DNA of 62,302 nt, taken from positions 1-62,302 of the forward strand of contig MDVR01000143.1 of NCBI GenBank assembly GCA_001940725.1, read 5' to 3'. Each line of letters starts with the position of its first letter. Position 1 is the stretch's first letter. The position numbers were made by a program, and so were the translations under genes. The DNA is from Candidatus Heimdallarchaeota archaeon LC_2. GTDB taxonomy: Archaea > Asgardarchaeota > Heimdallarchaeia > Heimdallarchaeales > Kariarchaeaceae. Under the pieces are notes generated by a model. It had not been told where the DNA came from. It saw only the letters and a list, made by a program, of their open reading frames with translations, and did not search any database. Positions 57,510 through 62,302 of this stretch are shown piece by piece.

Positions 57510-57701
57510 TTATTCATCTTCTTTTTTTACGAAGTAGGTTGTTTGTACTTCTTTATCTCCCTCCCTATTTTCAAGATTTCGATTTTCTACTTTTTCAAAA
57601 TAATGAATGTACAAGCATTTTTCAATTTTGAATGTAGCCTTCTTTCTAAACGGGGGTAAAGAGTTACAGTTATTTTGATTGCAATTCCCGTGACAAATCA
57701 T
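57510..57701 (-). CDS. Small Cys-rich ORF (tentative)
   Basis: A 63-residue ORF starting MICHGNCNQNNCNSLPPFRK, followed by KKATFKIEKCLYIHYFEKVE and an acidic end. Its stop codon directly abuts that of the tagged gene. Four Cys in 34 residues are unusual for a random frame, but there is no family support. Confidence 0.35.
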   Translation of the reverse strand: MICHGNCNQNNCNSLPPFRKKATFKIEKCLYIHYFEKVENRNLENREGDKEVQTTYFVKKEDE

Positions 57702-57991
57702 TCAGTGTGGATAAATGAATGATCGGGATTTTCAACTATAACCTATCAAAGAATCAGAAAGAGGTGGGCATATCAAAATTACCTTGGTATTGTTTTAGTT
57801 TATAATTTTTGAATTTATTTGTAATATTAAACTTACACATATTTTATGACAATTAGAATGACTATCTGTAATTTGATTATGAATAGGTCTAGAGGCATAA
57901 TCTAAGTTAAATATAAAAAGTCATTATCAAAGTAGTAAAAATCATGATGATTAAATGTTTAGAATACTAATAAACGAACATCTTTTTTACT

Positions 57992-58303
57992 ATGTATCAC
58001 TATAATTTAATGAAGAGAATGAAGTCTAAACAAAAACCTGGTAAGAAAAATAAACCAAAGAATGTTAAAAAATTAAATAAAATAAGGGTTGCTAGCAAGA
58101 AAAATAAACCAAAGACTGTTGTAGATGGTGATACAGTTAAAATATCTGCCAGTAGATCAAATATGAGAAGGATTGCTAGTATACAACTTAGTCAGTCAAG
58201 TGGAATAAACCGAAAAACTCCTATGAGGCACCTCAGAAAAGCCTTTGGTGGAGGGAAACCAAAGTTAACTATCAAACCAAAAGGAAAATCACAAAGTAAA
58301 TAG
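57992..58303 (+). CDS. Very basic small protein
   Basis: A 103-residue product with about a third Lys or Arg: MKRMKSKQKPGKKNKPKNVK, then repeated KNKPK(T/N)V units (GKKNKPKNV, SKKNKPKTV). The end is GGGKPKLTIKPKGKSQSK. The start may be ATG 57992 or 58010. An ACTAATAA sequence lies 18 nt before the first ATG, close to the box of the tagged genes but not at the fixed distance. It could be a nucleic-acid-binding partner of the tagged set. It overlaps the next gene tail to tail by 15 bp. Confidence 0.6.
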   Translation: MYHYNLMKRMKSKQKPGKKNKPKNVKKLNKIRVASKKNKPKTVVDGDTVKISASRSNMRRIASIQLSQSSGINRKTPMRHLRKAFGGGKPKLTIKPKGKSQSK

Positions 58304-58777
58304 AGATATAATTATCGTCAAAACCAAGCAAAATGTTCCTAGTAGTGCCCAATCATATCGAGATGCGAGATCATCATTAACATCTTCAACAGAATAAATT
58401 ATGTCGTTATAACCCTTGATGAATCTCCAAAATAAGAATTTTTCATTTTTAGCATCCGCCTCTGTATATGCATCTAGCTCTGTCTTAAAATCCAAAGTTC
58501 CATATTTTTTAGTTTTCAATAAATAGTAATACAAAATCGCAAGTAGTAGTGAGAAAATAAAAGCAAATCCTATAAATCCCTTATGAGGAAATCCTACAAT
58601 TGAGTATAGTGTAGCAGATAAAGCTAGCACTCCCATAATAAATTTTAATAAATTATCTATTTTGTCTGTTAAATGTTTATTTAGATCTAATACTATATCA
58701 TACTGCCTCCTAATTTCAATTATCCAATCTTTGTGATTGTCTGGTCGAGGATTTATTAATTCATCTTCTGTTGTCAA
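58289..58777 (-). CDS. SLATT-like membrane effector (tentative)
   Basis: A 162-residue protein with hydrophobic segments at about residues 43-62, 67-88 and 143-161. The first two form a hairpin: LLKFIMGVLALSATLYSIVG, FIGFAFIFSLLLAILYYYLL. The N-terminal helical part (WIIEIRRQYDIVLDLNKHLT) resembles the SLATT layout, a class of pore-like effectors in defence systems. No enzyme is next to it that would activate it. Placement is tentative. Confidence 0.48.
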   Translation of the reverse strand: MTTEDELINPRPDNHKDWIIEIRRQYDIVLDLNKHLTDKIDNLLKFIMGVLALSATLYSIVGFPHKGFIGFAFIFSLLLAILYYYLLKTKKYGTLDFKTELDAYTEADAKNEKFLFWRFIKGYNDIIYSVEDVNDDLASRYDWALLGTFCLVLTIIISLFTL

Positions 58778-58986
58778 TAGATCTGCCCTTATATTCCATT
58801 AGGAGTTATTTATATTTAATCTAGTGCGTTGCGTTTTCTAATATTTCATTACATTCAAACTATTGATATTTTCATTTGATAATTTTCACGAAAATGGGAT
58901 TAGAAAAGTAGAATATGTCAAATTTACATCACAATTGATGAAAGTTATTTTACGGGTTTCATTTTATAACTTTAATCAAATAACAA

Positions 58987-59062
58987 TTGGTTATCACTTT
59001 GGTTATCAGTTATCAAAATAAAATGATAACCTATCTAAATTGATAACCAAAGTGATAACCAA
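58987..59062. promoter_or_regulatory. Perfect 22-bp inverted repeat with GGTTATCA motif array
   Basis: GGTTATCA occurs at 58989 and 59001, GTTATCA at 59009, and the reverse TGATAACC at 59024, 59041 and 59053. Left arm 58987-59008 and right arm 59041-59062 are perfect inverted copies. The array ends 22 bp before the promoter box at 59084, so it is well placed for an operator of the tagged gene at 59117, or it could form a cruciform. Confidence 0.85.
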
Positions 59063-59083
59063 AATTAAGATTCTATCATCAGT

Positions 59084-59094
59084 AAAATTAATAA
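59084..59094 (+). promoter_or_regulatory. Tagged-gene promoter box for the 59.1 kb gene
   Basis: AGTAAAATTAATAA; the AAAATTAATAA core ends 22 nt before GTG at 59117. The gene has an extra operator array directly upstream, not seen at the other boxes. Confidence 0.73.
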
Positions 59095-59116
59095 TATATG
59101 ACTCGAACTAATAATT

Positions 59117-59770
59117 GTGAGTGTTCGGAAGAACCAATCTCAATCTAAACGCAAAAAAAGTGGTACGAGTAAAAGATTTGCCCGTAAATCAGCTTCTATG
59201 ACTATGGATCAGAGAAAAGAGCAATTCATCAGACAGAATCATTCCTCACTAGTGGAAGACAAGAATTTATTCGATAAAGTAGTTGATGTGATGCTTACTG
59301 AAAAGAGAACCTCAAGTTCTGATGAGAGAGCAGAAAGACAAAATGATACTCTACTTAATGCTTTACTCAATAGAGAACTTGATAGAGGAACTATTGAACA
59401 GGAACAATTTGTCAAGATCCAAGCAGAACTCAAAAGTCTTGAGAGAGATAAACGAGAACTCAAGGCTTCTCTCATGGATGCTGAGGACAGAGCAACACAT
59501 GAAACTAAGAAATTTATCGCAACAGCAGGGTTTCTAACCTTATCTTTACTAGCATTGGGTGTAGGTGCGATCTACGGGTATAAGACAGGAAAAGGAATAG
59601 ATACCGATGATACTCGTAATTTTGCAGAATTTTGGTCTGATGAGCTTGAGTATATGGCATATGAAATCAATCAGAAGTTTGATGATAATCTTAAATTGCC
59701 AAATCACAGATTTGGTGATCCTGTTGATGATGCTTATGTTGAGGCTAAAATAGAACTCAATAAAGTTTAA
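59117..59770 (+). CDS. Tagged coiled-coil membrane protein (MSVRK leader), 217 residues
   Basis: The product from GTG 59117 begins MSVRKNQSQSKRKKSGTSKR. The basic tag runs to about 30. A long coiled coil follows (RQNDTLLNALLNRELDRGTI, EQEQFVKIQAELKSLERDKR). A TM segment is FIATAGFLTLSLLALGVGAI near residues 135-154, and the C-terminal tail is acidic. The design, basic tag, rod, membrane, tail, suggests a structural protein. The gene lies alone with the operator array upstream. No family recognised. Confidence 0.73.
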   Translation: MSVRKNQSQSKRKKSGTSKRFARKSASMTMDQRKEQFIRQNHSSLVEDKNLFDKVVDVMLTEKRTSSSDERAERQNDTLLNALLNRELDRGTIEQEQFVKIQAELKSLERDKRELKASLMDAEDRATHETKKFIATAGFLTLSLLALGVGAIYGYKTGKGIDTDDTRNFAEFWSDELEYMAYEINQKFDDNLKLPNHRFGDPVDDAYVEAKIELNKV

Positions 59771-59914
59771 ACGGTAATGTATCCACATAATAGTTTACTT
59801 TCGATTATCTCTACCTCAGATATGTCACACGCAAATCGTTTGGCAGTATGGCGAACTATTTAGGATTGAACTTCAACAGATTAATTTATTAATAAATAAA
59901 AAAAGAACTTTTCA

Positions 59915-60736
59915 TTGGCAAATTCACCGTATTATAGTAAAGCTTTCAATAGTCTCATTTCTATAAATACTTTTAATAAATACATTCAAACGTTTGTTAC
60001 ACCAAATCTTGGCACATTTATATCACCTACAGATTTACATTTAAAACAATTTATGGATCTGAATAAACCTAATTGGAGTGTATCAAAATTTAAAAAATTT
60101 AACAACTCTAATTTGTTACAACAATATATTACTATCTTTGAGGTATATCTACAGGATATAATTTCATTTTTATTTAATAAATATCCAAAGACACTAAATA
60201 TTCAAGGGGTTAGTTTTGAAGATTTTAGCAATAAAATCTCGATGGAAGACTTAATTGCAAAAGAAATAGATAAAAAACTCCATGATTTACTGTACGAACC
60301 ATATAAGGAAGTAATGGATTATTTTAAGAATAAATTCAAAATTGTCGTTAAGTCTTATGATATGATATCGAAGCTCTCTGAAATAAAATTAATTCGGAAT
60401 ATCCATATTCATGGAGATGGTAAAGTAAACTCTATTACTTTGAAGAAAACAAGTAATCAAAACTACAAATTAAATGATTATATTAAAATAACTGAATCAA
60501 CCTTAAATGAGACATTAGAACTAATTATTACAATTTGTTCAGAATTAGATAACCAGCTAATTCAAAAATTTCCCGACATAATTGACAAAGATTTTGATAT
60601 TGAATTTTATACGGAATTAACAAATCAAGCCGTCGAACCACTGATCTCCCATACAACAGATTTATTGAATAAAATTGACAAGGAACAGAAAGATGATTCA
60701 CTCAATCAGAATCAGTTCTCAGAAAACACTAAGTAG
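59915..60736 (+). CDS. HEPN-like hypothetical protein
   Basis: A 273-residue helical protein. The middle has a HEPN-like order: LLQQYITIFEVYLQDIISFL, then a helical stretch, and SEIKLIRNIHIHGDGKVNSI, where RNIHIH fits the RxxxxH site. The start is TTG at 59915; no ATG is close, so the N-terminus is unsure. It would be an RNase-type effector or toxin if active. No partner antitoxin is obvious. Confidence 0.58.
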   Translation: MANSPYYSKAFNSLISINTFNKYIQTFVTPNLGTFISPTDLHLKQFMDLNKPNWSVSKFKKFNNSNLLQQYITIFEVYLQDIISFLFNKYPKTLNIQGVSFEDFSNKISMEDLIAKEIDKKLHDLLYEPYKEVMDYFKNKFKIVVKSYDMISKLSEIKLIRNIHIHGDGKVNSITLKKTSNQNYKLNDYIKITESTLNETLELIITICSELDNQLIQKFPDIIDKDFDIEFYTELTNQAVEPLISHTTDLLNKIDKEQKDDSLNQNQFSENTK

Positions 60737-60754
60737 AATGATTTGCTATCTCGT

Positions 60755-60793
60755 ATTTTTGCATCGATTCCAGGGAATCAAAAATGCAAAAAT
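60755..60793. terminator. Bidirectional hairpin between convergent genes
   Basis: ATTTTTGCAT-c-GATTCC and GGAATC-aaa-ATGCAAAAAT pair across a short loop between the stop codons of the HEPN-like gene (plus) and the 330-residue tagged gene (minus). Flanking T/A runs on both sides fit a shared terminator. Confidence 0.6.
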
Positions 60794-60803
60794 CCATTTG
60801 CAT

Positions 60804-61796
60804 CTATTTTCTTTTTCTTGAATTTGATTTGAAGTTCTTGGCTTTTTCTGATCTTTCTGAAGCTGGTTTTAATTTCTGATCTATAGATACCACATCTTTG
60901 CTGGTACTAGCTACTGAACCCACACTATGACCACCATCGGCAACGCTAAGACCTGTAAGACCTAAAGTGAATAAATTATCTCTTATATCTTCTCCTTTTT
61001 GCTGGTTTTTTAATGAATATGAACTGCTTTTTCTAATTACTTTCTTATTTTTTTTTTTAAATGTTATATCGCCCGATTTGAGCTGTTTGACGTGTTTATT
61101 AAGCATGTCTGAAAAACTAGGTTTTTTCTTTTTAGGAGAAAAAGCATAAATCCTACCACCACGACTAATTTTTATTATTGGTTCACTGATTGTTTCTACC
61201 ACAGGTTCGACAACTGCTTTTACTTCTTCTTCTAAGGTATTATCATTTCTGAGATCATTACTGTAATCTGCAATAGGTTGTACTATCTCTTCCTGTACAA
61301 GTTCTCTTAAGTCAGTATCGAATTGTTGAGGTGGTGTTGGTTGTGGTATATCATCAATTTGAGATTGATATTCAATTACGAGTTGATCTATAAATTCTTG
61401 TCCATCCTCATAGGTTGGAAATAATTCTCCTAATTCATTTGCAAAGGCATCAACTTCACTTTCATTGTAATCTTCTCCCATTTGGTCAAGAATTCCTCTG
61501 AGATCTACTTCCACGAAATAATCTTTGTAACGATCAGCAAATGATTGATCATCTACCTGTGTTTCTATCTCAACTGTAGCTTCTTCCAATTGAGGATTAT
61601 CCAAGGCTACATCGGAAGAATTGATATTGATTATATTTTTTGCTTTGTCTTTTGCTTTGCTAAGATAAACTGCTGTTGCACCTGCAATTCCACCAATACC
61701 AGCACCAATACCTAGTTTGGCATTGCGACTGATTTTTCGTTTGCCTTTTGGTCTTGTTTTTTTCTTTGTTGAGGATCTGCCTTTTCTTACACTCAT
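60804..61796 (-). CDS. Tagged membrane protein (MSVRK leader), 330 residues
   Basis: The start is MSVRKGRSSTKKKTRPKGKR. A glycine-rich hydrophobic segment (LGIGAGIGGIAGATAVYL) lies at about 28-45. A long acidic region follows, with PQPTPPQQF and VVEPVVETISEPI. That motif resembles the VEPIVETI of the 48.1 kb protein. The C-terminal third is basic, with FSPKKKKPSFSDMLNKHVKQ, FKKKNKKVIRKSSSYSLKNQ and a tail NFKSNSRKRK. It starts 7 bp after the upstream gene's stop codon, so no separate promoter box is present. Confidence 0.75.
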   Translation of the reverse strand: MSVRKGRSSTKKKTRPKGKRKISRNAKLGIGAGIGGIAGATAVYLSKAKDKAKNIININSSDVALDNPQLEEATVEIETQVDDQSFADRYKDYFVEVDLRGILDQMGEDYNESEVDAFANELGELFPTYEDGQEFIDQLVIEYQSQIDDIPQPTPPQQFDTDLRELVQEEIVQPIADYSNDLRNDNTLEEEVKAVVEPVVETISEPIIKISRGGRIYAFSPKKKKPSFSDMLNKHVKQLKSGDITFKKKNKKVIRKSSSYSLKNQQKGEDIRDNLFTLGLTGLSVADGGHSVGSVASTSKDVVSIDQKLKPASERSEKAKNFKSNSRKRK

Positions 61797-61802
61797 TTTT
61801 TA

Positions 61803-62302
61803 TCACCCGAATGGATTGTATTTACTCAAGGTATCTCCCAGAGAATCAACCACTTTTCCACCATCATCTACTATTCCACCACCTGTAACGTAATTAACAG
61901 CAGTACTACCACCACCGACAATTCCATCTTTAATAATAGTATCATATACTCCATCCTTCAAGACAGTTTCATATCCAAACCCGATAAGTCCATCTTTTAT
62001 GATAGTGTCTTGCCAAACATCTTGGATAACAGTTTGGTATAATCCTTCTTTGAGAACTGTATTATATAATCCATCGACTAGTCCTGTTTTGATTATTCCT
62101 TCATACAATACATCTTTTCCTAAGAAAGATATACCATCAACAAGTCCACCGCCTATTGTTTGCGCTAGTCCTGTTGCACCACCTAGAATATCTCCACCAA
62201 TGCCAAATACATTATCTATTCCGCCTTTAACAAATCTGTATCCTAAATATGGAACTCCGAGAACTACCGCACCAATTCCCACGTTTCTACCCAAGTTTTC
62301 GG
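61803..62302 (-). CDS. Repeat protein, Gly-rich, 5' end outside window
   Basis: The visible 165 residues have a glycine-rich first part (GIGGDILGGATGLAQTIGGG) and then about five short repeats of the form xGLY(N/Q/D)TV(L/I)K(D/E)G, as in LVDGLYNTVLKEGLYQTVIQ and YETVLKDGVYDTIIKDG. The end is DSLGDTLSKYNPFG. The frame is open at the window edge, so the true start, and any tag, are not seen. It is in one unit with the tagged 330-residue gene. A structural, perhaps fibre-like role is possible. Confidence 0.65.
   Translation of the reverse strand, partial: ENLGRNVGIGAVVLGVPYLGYRFVKGGIDNVFGIGGDILGGATGLAQTIGGGLVDGISFLGKDVLYEGIIKTGLVDGLYNTVLKEGLYQTVIQDVWQDTIIKDGLIGFGYETVLKDGVYDTIIKDGIVGGGSTAVNYVTGGGIVDDGGKVVDSLGDTLSKYNPFG

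Noticed and set aside
15756..62302. Complete virus genome
   Set aside because: No capsid, portal, terminase or packaging ATPase was recognised; the tagged proteins could be virion parts, but this is not shown.

Overview
The window comes from an archaeal chromosome with low GC content. The case for archaea rests on the left third: an aIF5B-type translation factor, adjacent proteasome beta and alpha subunits, a threonyl-tRNA synthetase of the archaeal type with a DTD-like N-terminal editing domain, and an AlaX-type tRNA editing protein. TATA-like boxes sit a short, fixed distance from start codons, which suggests leaderless mRNAs. An Asgard-type host is plausible, but nothing here proves a lineage.

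Layout. (1) 1-15.65 kb is ordinary chromosome: infB, ndk, psmB-psmA, thrS, alaX, a DODA-type dioxygenase and an LLM-class flavin oxidoreductase. It also holds a divergent pair of putative RNases: a PIN protein, and a membrane-anchored protein with a Zc3h12a-like NYN domain. (2) 15.7-17.1 kb is an integration module: a ribbon-helix-helix protein, a tyrosine recombinase and the tail of a second recombinase. (3) 17.2-33.2 kb is a defence and mobile-element patchwork. It contains a type I restriction-modification operon whose hsdR is broken by a perfect 424-bp tandem duplication. It also contains a three-gene block read here as the tail of a Tn7-like operon: a truncated TnsC-like protein and two TniQ-like proteins, one with homing-endonuclease-type repeats and one with six tandem C2HC fingers. 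An HNH nuclease follows. (4) 33.2-37.8 kb is a replicon: an SF3 (D5/P4-type) helicase operon flanked by AT-rich non-coding DNA with iteron-like repeats and a TTCCAA-AA-TTGGAA palindrome. (5) 37.8-62.3 kb is mostly orphan genes.

The strongest signal is in region 5. Seven otherwise unrelated proteins share a short basic N-terminal tag that begins MS(I/V)RK or MVIRK. Five of their promoters carry the same box, ARTAAAAYTAATAA-like, exactly 22-23 nt before a GTG or ATG start. A winged-helix gene in the same area has the box too. This looks like a co-regulated set of tagged proteins of an integrated virus or plasmid. No capsid, portal or terminase gene is visible in the window, so the viral reading is an inference. 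Interleaved with them are likely defence genes. One tight co-oriented trio encodes a DEDD exonuclease, a GHKL ATPase fused to an HExxH metalloprotease, and a HEPN-like protein. Further HEPN, PD-(D/E)XK and 2-TM effector-like genes lie nearby.

Several accessory genes are interrupted: single in-frame TGA or TAA codons, frameshifts, and the hsdR duplication. One small gene in the chromosomal part has an in-frame TAG. All three stop codons also terminate apparently intact genes here, so genetic-code reassignment is unlikely. The lesions indicate decay, strain variation or sequence error.
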